Positions 35,985 to 47,564 of a stretch of 64,000 nt of DNA are shown here, piece by piece (the first letter of the stretch is position 1; every line of letters starts with the position of its first letter). The stretch is from Rhodamnia argentea (Eukaryota > Streptophyta > Magnoliopsida > Myrtales > Myrtaceae). A program made the translations under genes and the position numbers. The stretch lies in the NCBI RefSeq assembly GCF_020921035.1, contig NC_063156.1, forward strand, positions 29,622,283-29,686,282, read 5' to 3'. The notes under the pieces are model-generated. The model did no database searches. It saw only the letters and a list, made by a program, of their open reading frames with translations, and was not told where the DNA came from.

Positions 35985-38900
35985 TTAGTTACCAGCTCTT
36001 TTCAAGTATGCCAACACTCCCAACCCAGCAACAAGAGCAGCCCCAGCTGCAACGGCACTGTATGCAGAAGCCCAAGCATCTGCTTGAGCGTAAGCCATGT
36101 CACCACCACTCGCACCTCTACTTCGCTTGGCTGTTCCCGAATAATCTAGATGCAATCTTAAACCCTACAACAGGACAGAATAAACGATCAAACTCTATGG
36201 TGCCCTAATTTGAATAACCATCTGATCAGACTATGACAAGTGTTCCACCAAAAGATGTTAGTTAAATGGCATATATATAGGAAGAGAGAGAGGATTGCCA
36301 TTAATGAGTGAAGACAGTTTGCAGAGTGTTCTGGTGCTCCAGATAAAATGGTCGATCGATAATTTTTTAGAGTAGAAGGAACTGATATGCAAAGCAGCTG
36401 ACCTTCCAACCAGCTGACCTTGCATGGTCAACTGCAGCCACGAGATCACCGTCTGATGCAAGGACGACCTTATCATGGTCTTCATCTTCATACTGCCAAT
36501 GGGCCATGAATTAGCAAAAAATGACACAGAAATTAAAGGTAGAGATGACATGGAAATCGGCAAAATTGCCACACTGGACATACCAGAATCTGAGGTAGAT
36601 TGTTTCTGTCAATGTCCTCACCTACTCTTTGGACAATTGATGTTATAACATCTGTCATGCTTTGAGTATCTGATCTCAAACAACAACATGAAACAAAGGG
36701 AAAAGTCAATTGAACACAGCCCAAAGTCTTAATATCGGGAGAAAAGTTTTGCATTAGAACGTTCATCACTGATGGAAATTAGTAAATCCTGGAAGTATGC
36801 ATCCTCTTGAATGTCTCAAGTGTATAAAGACTCCCAAAAGTCAGTACTCACAATTTCATAAAAGTCCGCAATAGTAACTAGAGCTATCTGACTGAAGACA
36901 ATACTTAAGACAACAGTGAAAAGCATTTCTCCTAAAATGACATAAATATGCTGCATTAAACTTTTTGTTGAAGAAAAAATCAGGCAGCTCAATGTCATCA
37001 GGGATTTTCCCATATACACCAGGACTATCACTTCAAAATAATTTATGATGGTTAAAATTTCACGGCGTGTACTTCGTCTAAACCAATAGGACGCACCATC
37101 ATATGGATTAATGGCAAATACACCACATTAATGAAAAAGAAGGCAAAATCGCAGTAATTTCTTACGAAAGCTAAGTTCATAAGCAAGATGGAAGAATTTA
37201 CCACAAGAAAATCTATGCATCCGCCCCTTCTTATCTTCAATCTTGAAGGCAAATGAATTTGGTTGGCTTGATGAATAGGATAATGATCTCCCAGCATCTC
37301 CTCCATCGGAAGTTAACTTCATGGAACCTTCACTGAGAAGTCACTAGGTGGGGTAAGTAAACAACAGTTGCAAAAGCAGGCCATAGAAACTTCCCCGTGA
37401 AAAAGAATCTCGTCATGAAAATCGGGCCTATCATATTACCTTCTAGTTTCTTCATCATCATCTGTTGGACTAGCAGCCATAGCAGTATCCCAAAATTTCT
37501 GCATCATTGTGCTTGCGGCCTCATTATTGATTCCAGCAGAGCTTCCAACCTAGTCAAGAAGACAAAAGCTTTAAAATTTGAAAGACTAGTAAGTAGTAAA
37601 CAGAAAGTGGAATAAGCCTTGTGAAAGATCTTAGCAAAAGGAAAAGGACACATCAAAGAGAAGGGGCCATTTTCTCAGGATTCTTCAGTCTGATTCCAAC
37701 ACAAAACAAATGACCAATTAAAAGCCCCAACACTGTACATGATGCTTATCAGGGAGTACAAATTCTAACCAATGAAGTTCTACAGAATAGCAACCCACTG
37801 AAAGAGAAATCCTAAAGCCGAGAAGTTGCAGTAGATAAAAGTAATATGGCATACTGCAACCTGATTACCAGTGCATTGCAGGCCCAAGCAACATCAAGAG
37901 GTACATTAAAGCCATGAAAAACCATCAAATATCAAGCTGTTCTACTTCTCAATGAAACTTAAAAGCAACACAAATAAACTTGACAACCTATGAAAATGTA
38001 TTTGCTTTTCGAAGATCGTAAGGGAAGAAAAAGTTATTATTCATCTAACCCGAGCAAGGCTTGATGCAAAAGGCAAGAAGCGAACACCCTAGCTAGAAAT
38101 TCAACTCACAGTGGCAACAGCAGCATGAGTTATGTGAATGACATCCACCACGGCGACAATATTTCCATCTGTTCCAATCAATCATTTTCATTAGAAATTA
38201 TGACTTATCCACCTAAACCGACAAGCAACTGCTGACTCCTAATTCAATGTCACTCACCTCTGTCTACCACTGGAAGGTGTAAAAATTTTCCATCGTGCAT
38301 GGTGTGCAAAGCATCAACAATAGGAGTGTCAACCGATGCGCATTCCGGATTTGGAGTCATGACCTGCAATAAAAAAGGTATACTATAACAGCAGTTAAGC
38401 ACATATGAGTCCCAACACATATCAATTTACATCATAGAGAACAGGTCTCAAATAGATGACAAACTTAATTAGTCAAATCGTTTGAGAATGCACTCTCACA
38501 TCTCAACAAAACAAATACCTTCTCCACAGGAGTGGAATCTGGAGGAAGACTTTGAGCTATTACTCGCATCAATATATCTTTTGAACTGAAAGAAACACAA
38601 AATTTATTCCCGTAAGAATCATCATTGTGTTGGAGATATTACAAGATAACTCTTCAATCGAACTGAAGCATAAGTTTGTAAAAGTCACTTTCTTTCTATT
38701 TCTTGGAAAAGAAAGAGTTTAAAACAAAACCAACTCACGTTAGAATTCCCCTTGGTTTATTTTCTACCGTCACAACCGCTGAGTTTAATCGGGATTCAAC
38801 CATCTTTTTTGCTGCTTCTAAGACTGTATCTGTTGGTGAAACTGTTACCAATCTGAAAAATGCCAACATCCATTAGAAGAAGGTTAAGCCTTCAATACAT

Positions 38901-41150
38901 CATAGTCCGATTAATGACAATGATATTCAATTGAAAATGCAAAAGGAGATATTACCTACTTTGAATTCTCAGAAATGATTGTGGACAGAGAGGGCCTAAA
39001 CATTCGCTCCCGGAGGGTCTCAATGAATGTATTGGGGCCTGTGTTGTACACAATTTATTGAGACAACGCATGTAGGAAAGAAACAAAGACATCAGAAATA
39101 ATATTCAGCACTAACCAGAGATGGATGTCCCCCAATTTTTTTCAACACCTTCCACAGCTGCAGCAATTGCTTTTCCCTTTTCAGCAGCTCTCTCCATACG
39201 AGCAATAGCATCGTATAAGCATTTGGCTATATCAAGTAAAGCAATGACTTCCCCATTCTCCACCACCGGCAAATGTCTAAACTTTCCTGCAGCCAGAATT
39301 ATCAGGACCATAGCCTTATTTCAACATTTAAGGCAATAATAAAACTAAAGTAGATGGCATTTGCTCATTTGATTGTCGTTAACCTTGCACCATCTTCTGA
39401 AGTGCCTCAACTGCAAGGGTGTCAGAGAGAACGAATGTCGGGTTCCTAGTCATTACTTTAGAAACAGGTGTTTCCTCAAGATTCAACTCCCGCGCTATCA
39501 CTCTTGTTGTTATATCCTTCAGCAAACAAAGGAAAATAAAAGCACTGTCAGTCTTAAATCAGGAACAGTGTTAAGCACAAGAATGAAGTCACTAGTTACA
39601 AACATCAAACCTTGTCGGTAAGAATACCACAGAGTAGTGCATTGGAATCAGTTAGCAGCAAAGCATCAACTCTGCGAGCCGCCATCCTGCGGCAAGCCTC
39701 AAAAAGACTTGTACTTTCAGGTACTGTTAGGGCCTTTGACAGCCTCAGTCTCTTCACAGTGCGCTCTCCAGTTAATCCCCTGGAACCAAACGAGATCAAA
39801 TACAGTTCTAGGAAATCAAAATTTGGTTTTAGCCTCAAAATCTGTAGATATGGAGGAGAAAATTTTCCTCACTATAGCCACATTAAAATGGTGCAGACGC
39901 AGGCACAAACACGCTTGTGTACACGCTCAGATGAACATTCAGGAGTAGAGAACGAGAGAGACCTGACACACGCCTGATCCTATCCCAACAACCACACCAC
40001 CACCAACAACTCCCCCACCCCACCCCCCCAAAAAAAAAAAAAAAAAAACCACTCACGCATACACAAAAACAAAGAAATCCCTTGCTCTGATATTCATACA
40101 AGAAAAACATATTATGCATCCTCTGAACAAACAAAACAGCACTTATCAACATTTGCTATTTTTGCATGCATGTATTGATGTGTAAAAACATAAGGCCAGG
40201 AAATGATGTATCTAATGATTGGGAGAAAATAGGCAAAAGTAAAAAGAATAGTAATAATAATGCCCCTTGAGTCAAAGGACCTTCCACATCAATTGATTAG
40301 GCAAGAACCACGACTAAAGTTACCAAAAAGCTACGTCATTTAGGAGCAAACTCTGACAGAAATAGAACTTTAAAGGGAATTATTTTGATTCAACCATCTC
40401 TCTTTCGACTTGATTAGTTGAAATTTTTCAATGCAGAAAGACCTCCACACCTGGAAAGCCTTCTCCTTGCCTTTTCAATTTGGCTGCAGAGACATATTAT
40501 CGGCTCTTTGCTGTCTTAAGCGAAACAGAAAAAAGTGATCCTGTATAAAGGATCGTCCAAAATTCCAGGAGAAGGTGGGGCTGCACTTTCTTTTTCTTAT
40601 AGGAAATAGAAACTTGAGAACAAACTGGAAAATTGACAAAATTGCGGCATAAACTAGCACAGAAGTTTGCGACCATGAGGATTATGTAGCTCAAGTATTT
40701 CTATACCGCAATTACTGAAGGTAGATATCCCCAACTTAAAAAGTACGGACCGAAACTGAAACAATCACAAATTTAACTTTCTCAACCATCGGTTTTGGGG
40801 GATGAGACAGCAACAGAACCACAAGGAAGAAATGTCTTTGAGTCCGGATTTTCAGACCAATGAATTTTCAACGTGAATTCATAGTATTATCAAACCGTAT
40901 GCTGGCGTACACAAGAACCGAATCTCAACTGTATTATAAGGTGACCGTGCATAAAACACAAGAAAAACTAAGCCGCAAAAAGGAAAAATCAAAGGAAGGA
41001 TGATGGAAAGTACATGGAACGAGAAGATGAAAGAGATTTCCGAGAGGCGTCGAATCCTCCTCCTCCTCCATTTTCGGAAGCTTTCTTCTTCCCCTTTGAC
41101 GAGTTCGACAGCGATAAGCTTCTCCTCGATGAACCGCTTTGACTAGCCAT
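35985..41150 (-). CDS. CBSCBSPB: CBS domain-containing protein CBSCBSPB
   Basis: Fourteen exons: 41150-41014, 39779-39611, 39516-39384, 39286-39116, 39038-38960, 38852-38739, 38585-38519, 38363-38258, 38168-38110, 37549-37440, 37332-37202, 36669-36584, 36492-36403 and 36164-35985. All junctions are GT-AG and in frame; the total is 1632 nt, 543 residues. Order of parts: a Ser/Lys-rich head with a poly-Gly run, four CBS domains (about 50-345; GILTDKD and DGKFLHLPVVD are typical), a PB1 domain (about 405-495; FAFKIEDKKGRMHRF, YEDEDHDKVVLASD) and a C-terminal hydrophobic helix (AVAAGAALVAGLGVLAYL) that probably anchors it. Adenosyl ligands are usual for CBS pairs and PB1 mediates hetero-dimerisation, but the cellular role of these plant proteins is not settled. 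The first intron is 1.2 kb. Exon 5 ends at AA before GTAGGT; the alternative GTAATA site would create a stop. Confidence 0.95.
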
Positions 41151-42995
41151 CTCCACCGATTATCCACACCAATCCTCCTCCTCCTCCAGAAAGTTCCTGC
41201 AAGAAAGCACGGTCAATCTCCACAAGACAACAAAATCATAGAAACTAACACGTAAATTCTGCAAACATCTGCTGTTTTTTTTCCAAGGCCACTCCGCAAA
41301 TTCGACAAAATAAATTCAAATTGAATAATTAGAATCAAAAAATAGGGGGAGAAAACGCACCGAGGAAACGATATCAGTTCCTCCGGCAACAAAAATCGAT
41401 TGAACCGAAGATTAAAATCTCAAACCCAATCAACTATGAATGCGAGCGAGGCATGAAGCTCAATCGCCCAGAAAAGGGAAGAAAAAAAAAAAAACGACAC
41501 TACCGCCGCCCGTCTCCCGCTCGCGAGAATGAGGGAAGAGGGAACTCAGTTTCCCAGAGGAGACCGGAATTGGTGAGGAATTAGAATTTTCCCGGAAAAG
41601 TTTCGGAACGATAATTCCGATCCAAACTTTTGATTTCCCGGGAAAATGAGCGACCGGAGAGAAGCGGAGGCCTGAAGAAGGAATGCGTAGGGACAATGAA
41701 ATTCGATTCTTTTGGAAGAGAGCCAATGAGGAACGGACACGTCACAGATTTTTTTGTTACTAGACAAAGCTCCTCCAACAGTAATGGGGGGATTTCGCTG
41801 GCCAAAGAAAAACAAAAAGCGCAAAAACGCTGCGGCGATTTCCGAGCTTCGAGGATTGTGAGGTCCTTAAACGCGCTTCAAATTTCGGTTGAACAACCAG
41901 GTTGATTTTCTTTCCTTTTCGTTGGTTGAAATTTTTTCGACGACGTCTTTTTCTATAAAGAAGGAAAAAGATGGAGAGAGAGAGAGAAAGTACAAGGGCA
42001 TTTTTTCAATTTTTACTTCTCCGAATGAATTTGATTTTACAAAAGGTTTGTTTTCACATGACATGCCTGCATGAAAAATTTTATTTGTACTAGAAATGAG
42101 CAAAAGGACAGGATTGAAACTGAAAATTAAGCCGAATCGACAAGTTCTGGGCGATTCCCAATTTCTGAAAATTTGAAACAGGTTGATATCGGTCTGAATT
42201 CTAGTTCCATGTGTGGACCCACTCACTCGGATTGGACCGATTTTATTTAGTTCTTATCATTCTAAATTTTCAAATTCCAAATTCTCATTCTTTTCTTACT
42301 CAAACTCAGCCACACATGCTCATCACTTGCTCCTCTCACTCTCACTTCTCTTAGTCACGCCATGCCTCTTGCTCAACGCCTCGTACTCATGTGTGCAACA
42401 CTTACAGTCTTGCATGGAATTGGGGGGGGAAAAAAACATACGACCAATTCTTGGACTCGCTCGGAACCCGAATCGAGCTGGTCGATCATGATAGAATAAT
42501 TAAATACTAAATCATGCTTTTATTTAAAAGCTTAAGCATTTAGAATAGTTCGCATTGGCTCCACAAAATCTCATATGATGTGAGAGCATGAGAACTTGAG
42601 TTCAAATCTTTCGGGTCTTATTTGGTTCCCCATAAGCGTGAGGCTGTTTTTAATTTTTAGGGTAAGAACCAACTCACCCTAAAATCGAACTAATATGATT
42701 GGAGTTTCAAGAGAATACGAGCTATATATTGATGTTACCTTGAAAAAAGACCCGTCTTAATAGAGTTGGTTTTGTGTAAAGCATATAAATACTCGAAAAA
42801 TATGATGAATAAATTTTAAATGGATAGTCCGCCAATGATTAAAAATATTAAAAACAACATATATAAATATATTCAGATCACGCATGCTAACAAGATGAGG
42901 GCTGGAGTTGAAATTCTTCGCGCCGTCTCCGGATAGCTAAAATATGTCTAGTCTAGAACAATCCTTATCACGGGGAGAGAATTGAGAGTATAAGG
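41151..42995. other. CBSCBSPB 5' region and spacer
   Basis: A GCAG acceptor-like site near 41210 on the minus strand and a pyrimidine-rich tract suggest a 5' UTR intron, but its donor is not certain. From about 41.9 kb the DNA is AT-rich with no gene recognised. Confidence 0.4.
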
Positions 42996-43423
42996 GTATG
43001 TATGGTAACACTTCCTGGAAAGTGTTTTTATCCCGAAAATGTTCCCACAATACTTTCGGAATAGAAACGTGTATGGTTGAAAAATGTTCCAAAAGGGAAC
43101 ACTTTTGATGCCAAAAGAAGAAGAAAAAAAAAACTTGTTTCTGAGTTTTGGCACACTCTTTAGAAACAACTTGAGGGCGAGCTCGTGCAAGCCACCACCG
43201 CCCACCATCGTCGGCGAGGAGTTGAAGCGGCTGTCGCCGCTTGCCTCCCGCTGTCGACCGCCGGTTGAAGGTTGTAAATCCTTCCTTTTGATGAAAAAAG
43301 TATTTTTTTTTTGTACTTGCCAAACGCGTTTTTGTTCTCCAAAATCGTAGCCCGAAACAAAAACACAAAAAAAATGTTTCTATTCCAAATATGTTTCCAA
43401 GAACAAAAACGTTACCATACACA
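42996..43423. mobile_element. hAT-like TIR element, about 430 bp
   Basis: The left end GTATGTATGGTAACACTT and the right end in reverse GTGTATGGTAACGTTTTTG are terminal inverted repeats. Inner similarity continues (GGAATAGAAACGTGTATGG with GGAATAGAAACATTTT). The core is GC-rich (about 43165-43265). Flanking TAAGG occurs on both sides, too short to call as a full target-site duplication. Confidence 0.6.
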
Positions 43424-43774
43424 GTAAGGCTTTGATTATTTCATGAAAAAGGAATAATTAAAAATAAAAATAAAAATAATCGATTATATCGTTTGAAATA
43501 ATTAGTCAATAAAAAGTATTTTCATTGTTGACAATACTTATATATAAATATTTTCATTTTTTTGTTCTAGAAATATTTTCGTTGAAGATCAATTTTTTTA
43601 TCGGTTAATTTTTGCAAGTGATATAAATCATTATTTTTAGTAAAAAACCATTCATTTTTTGCGAAATAAATAGAGTCTTGTATTTTTTTTTTTTCGATTT
43701 CCTTTTTCCTTTTTCTTCGGCCGGCCCGGGCAAGGTGGAGTCTCGGGTCTTGCCGATCGGCAAGCTTCAAACCT

Positions 43775-44115
43775 CGTCAATGTTAGGATATGGCGCACAA
43801 ACCACAAACGAAGTAAAGCGTAAAAACGATAAAAGAAAAATCGACACAAGATTTATATTGGTTCACCCTTAAACTAGGGTTCCATTTAGCATAAAATTTC
43901 ACTATAATTAATACATCGCGCTTCTCACTACATCACTCAATTACAAGCGAAAAAGATTATATAAAATAGTAGTTATTCATGGGCCTAAGCCTAAACAACC
44001 AATGAAAAATATTGGCTCAAACTATGAAAATCCTCTCGCGGCTTGGGATTGTTGGAACCCACGTACCTTCCTGTCGATAGGGAGTATGAACCACACCCCA
44101 ATAGTTAGATTTGTC
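43775..44115 (+). repeat. Dispersed repeat, inverted copy at about 49325-49740
   Basis: CACAAGATTTATATTGGTTC ... CTTAAACTAGGGTT and ACGTACCTTCCTGTCGATAG ... GAACCACACCCCAATA are matched, in the other orientation, by 49325-49740 (its reverse reads GTACCTTCCTGTCGATGTGA, then ACCACACTCCAATA). Intervening parts differ. The pair may be remnants of an old LTR-type or other retroelement, but no coding parts are seen. Confidence 0.6.
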
Positions 44116-45059
44116 GAGGCTCGGCCTCACTCGAGGTCGACGCTAGCTTTTCTCCTTCGGCCGGTCACCGGTCACGAGAAAAAGAAACAAATATATTTTG
44201 ATTAAAAAAAGAAAGAAAAGAAAAGAATAAATAATTAAAAAATGAATGTGAAGAAGTGAAAGGAATAAATAGGAGGAAATTTTTTTTTTCTCTTTTCAAA
44301 AGAAGGAAAATATTTTCTCCACTTTTGAAGGAGTTTTTTCATAAGTAAAAAATATTTACTTTTATTCGCTTATATTCCGTGAATCAAACGTCGAAAAATT
44401 CAAAATAACTTTTTTCTGCGCAATACAATTGCAAGGTCTCGGGTGGCCTGCGCTAATTCAATTGCGCACGCGCAGGACTTGCGGCGTAAGAATATAGAAT
44501 GCATTTTCTTCGAGCATTTCCAAATTTCTGGGTCGTCGTCGAATTAGAATTGGATCCGTCAAGTGACTTGATGGCCATCCAATTATTCTTTCCCTTGTAA
44601 CAAGACCAACCGTATACCAAGTTCGCTGGATGCTGCACCCCGCAACGCGTGAAAAGAATTTTAAAAAAGGGTAAAATATTCCATATCTGAAGTTACACAA
44701 CAATAGTAAAAAAATTCCTTTTGCATAAAGATTAGGAGCAACCCCATTCAGTTAATGAACAATTCGCGACTATGAACACGTTATCATAAATGGTCAACGT
44801 GTTCCTAAAGCTTGCTCAAACAGGGAGGATTATTTGTATCTAGCACGAAAGAGATTGATGCGGGAGCATCATATACGTTCTGAATTGATTCCATCGACAA
44901 GTCCTATCACTCCGTTGTTTATTCAGGCCAAAACCGATTTCAGTTATACTTTACTGCAATAGAAGAATAACAGAGATGCCGACTTGAGCCAAGTAATCGA
45001 CTGAAGAGTTACCGATGCCTATCCTAGCCGACTAAGCTGGACTTCTCCAAGTTAACTTG

Positions 45060-45790
45060 TGATTTTGTTGCGGACCAATAACATAACCCACGGAGGACTT
45101 ATTAAAGTCATTTCCTTGGTCATTTGAAGGCTTTCCATGAAGAATATATGCTGGTCCAACCTGGTGGACGAATTTGCAAGTCTCCAAGTCTTTAATGCTT
45201 TATAGCTTCTAGTTGTCATTTAATGTTGTTATAGTTACTAGGAGTTTACTTACCTTATGTTCCAAAGTCGATTAGTCCCCGTGTCTTTATTAGTTGGTTG
45301 ATCCTCTCATCTTTATTATTCTACTATTTCCTATGTTCAAGTCTCTCCATATATAGAGGAAGGATTCTCCATTGTAAGACAGATCCTGCGTGAGTTGAAT
45401 TGCAAACACTTTAGCATCTTTAAGCCTTGGTGGTGAGCCAAAGACCCTTTATCCTCGGTTGGTGGCATAGCCTTTGTACCGTAGTGACGAGCTTCTATCA
45501 ATCCCGATCTTCTTCCTCAGTTGGTGTTGACTTTAGGCCTTGGTGGTGATCATTACGTTATATATCGTCGGCTGGTGATTCGTCATTTACGCCTTCGGTG
45601 TTGATCGTTCTATCCTTCATCCCGTATTGCTGGCTGGTGATATCTTCACGCCATGATATTGTTCGATTTCTACTGGTTCGTTACTTATCTCATACACTAT
45701 CCCATACACTTAATCTCGCAATCCCCCATACACTTAATCTCGCAATCCCCCATACACAGCTCATACACTTCACCTAGTTCATATCGATTG
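45060..45790. other. Possible LTR-like fossil fragment
   Basis: A TG start (TGTTGCGGACC), a TATA-like CTCCATATATAGAGGAAGG at about 45344 and a run of TTGGTGGTGA-type short repeats, then two tandem units of CATACACTTAATCTCGCAAT, give the look of a solitary long terminal repeat. No partner repeat, primer site or coding parts were found. The call is weak. Confidence 0.25.
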
Positions 45791-46326
45791 CGACTCTGAA
45801 TTCCTACCAGCGGAATTACCCGCCCACGCACGCTTAAGAGATGTTGTACTTAAGTCTCAGTGACTCGTGAGTACGCATGGCAATAACTACTATAGAACTA
45901 TATGAAGAGTCAACAATAAAATTTATCTATAAAATTTGCAGAAATATTTGTATATCGAGATAACTTTCGTTGTAATTACAAAGCATAAATGCCAAAAATG
46001 AAGTCTAAAACGCATTACCCTTATATATAGGAATTTGAATCTTCAAATAACTATCCTTTTTTTTCTAATCTCTGTGTCTTTTCTTGTTTTGTTTGAACAA
46101 TTTAGGCGAACATAGCACATACTTCCATTTTTAAAGGCAACAGAAAAAACAAAAGAAAGAGAGAGAGAGACGTGAATTTGAAAATTCATAGTGCAGCATC
46201 GTACATCACAAAACTTGTAGCGTGGTGACATACACTCTTATGCTTTGTTCGTTTCGCAAAAAATAATTTTTAAGATTTTTTTTTTATATTTTTCATTATT
46301 CGGTTTACGAAAAATAAACTAGCCAA

Positions 46327-46525
46327 CCACTCACACGGGTGGCGCCGCTGGTTCGCGCACTCTTCCTCTCGCAAAAGGTCGAGTGTTCGAATCCCAAGGG
46401 TCTGCGGGGGTGACTTAACCGGTGGCACGTGTGTGGTGGCTAGCACGTGTTGCCCCTGGGGTTTACCCCTCGGTTGCCGGTGTGCGGGGGTTTCTGGGTC
46501 ACAAAAAAAAAAAAATAATAAAATA
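46327..46525 (+). mobile_element. tRNA-derived SINE with poly(A) tail
   Basis: Near the left end GGGTGGCGCCGCTGGTTCGC is a good A box; GTGTTCGAATCCC about 45 bp further on is a B box, so an internal RNA polymerase III promoter is present. The body continues for about 110 bp and ends in an A-rich tail (46502-46525). The 16-bp flanks AAAAATAAACTAGCCA (46311-46326) and AAAAATAAACTAACCA (46526-46541) differ at one base and are target-site duplications. The host DNA on both sides reads as one AT-rich element, so the SINE is nested in it. Confidence 0.85.
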
Positions 46526-47354
46526 AAAAATAAACTAACCAGGAAAAACATTTTTCGGCAATGAAAAAACTAACCTTTTTTTTTTTGGAATGGAAAAACC
46601 ACCTTCAAAAGTGGGAAAATTGATTTCCTCTTTTTCTCGATCCGGTGAGGCCACGCTCAAGCTCGTCCGTGCCGGCGACCAGCAGAAAAAGAAAGAACAT
46701 AAAAAAAAAAAACTGAAAAATTCGAAAGTAAAATTTTTAATAAATTATAAAAAAAATTATACGTAAGCAATTTTCTACCAAACCTCGACATATAAAATCA
46801 AATGAAGGAAAATAATTTCAGTTCATGTTTACGTTTTAGCCTAACCGTGGAAAATATTATCATTTATGATTTCCCAAAAGATATTTTTTAAATATATATA
46901 TATTTTTTAAACGAATGGAGCGTTATGTTCCTGGAAGATCGAATACATACGCTGCCCTCGATTTCAATTGAATCATTGATGAGCTCCAGAATTCGTGAAA
47001 GAAGAAAAGAAAACAAGTTTTTTCTCCGACCTCCATGTCCATTGGGCTGACAGTCTGAGCCCAATACAGTTGTTGTCCAATTGCCACGGGTCGTTACCAA
47101 GCAGCTAATGCGTTCCCTGATCGTGGTGGGTGCGACTCTAGGAAATCGGGACCGTCGAAGATGCAAAAGCGACACGTTTGTTCCGGCAGCCAGCAGCTGT
47201 CCCTCCCGATAAGCCTCCACATCTCCCCACATCCCTCCATGCACTTCAAAATTCAAAAACAAGTCACCTTCCACTTCTATTTGTCTCCTCACTTCGCCCT
47301 CCAATACCCCAGAGAAGTCAGGCACAGGGACATAAACATTCTAGAGTTTCAGTG

Positions 47355-47564
47355 ATGGGGGATTGGGGACCGGTGATTATAGCGGTGGTGCTGTTCATAC
47401 TACTCAGCCCAGGGCTCCTGTTCCAGATCCCGGGACGCCACCGGGTGGTCGAGTTCGGCAACATGCAGACCAGCGGCGCCTCCATCATCGTCCACGCAGT
47501 CTTCTTCTTCGCCCTTATCACCGTCTTCCTTGTTGTCATCGGCGTCCACATCTACACCGGCTAA
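47355..47564 (+). CDS. DUF3339 small membrane protein
   Basis: A single uninterrupted frame of 69 residues, the usual length of this plant-specific family. It begins MGDWGPVIIAVVLFILLSPG, has the strictly typical LLFQIPGRHRVVEFGNM link and a second membrane helix (HAVFFFALITVFLVVIGVHI) ending IYTG. Two hydrophobic helices with a short basic loop make it an integral membrane protein, but its function is unknown. The nearest in-frame ATG is the family start; longer overlapping frames that include it out of phase are shadows. A purine-rich (GA)n run lies downstream at 47775-47800, in the 3' region. In Arabidopsis a DUF3339 gene sits next to gamma-CAL in both paralogous blocks, as here. Confidence 0.92.
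   Translation: MGDWGPVIIAVVLFILLSPGLLFQIPGRHRVVEFGNMQTSGASIIVHAVFFFALITVFLVVIGVHIYTG

Larger units (their letters stand above)
43424..47354. other. Repeat-rich spacer, no gene seen
   Basis: Besides the elements listed separately it holds AT-rich segments with GC-rich cores (43715-43760 and 46640-46690: CCGGCGACC-like) and ends shaped like GCTTTGATTATTTC / GTTTGATTCACGG, suggesting more MITE remnants. The last 180 bp before 47355 is the probable DUF3339 leader. Confidence 0.45.

Noticed and set aside
43775-44115. Solo long terminal repeat
   Set aside because: Ends and target duplications could not be set and the second copy differs in the middle; kept as an unclassified repeat.
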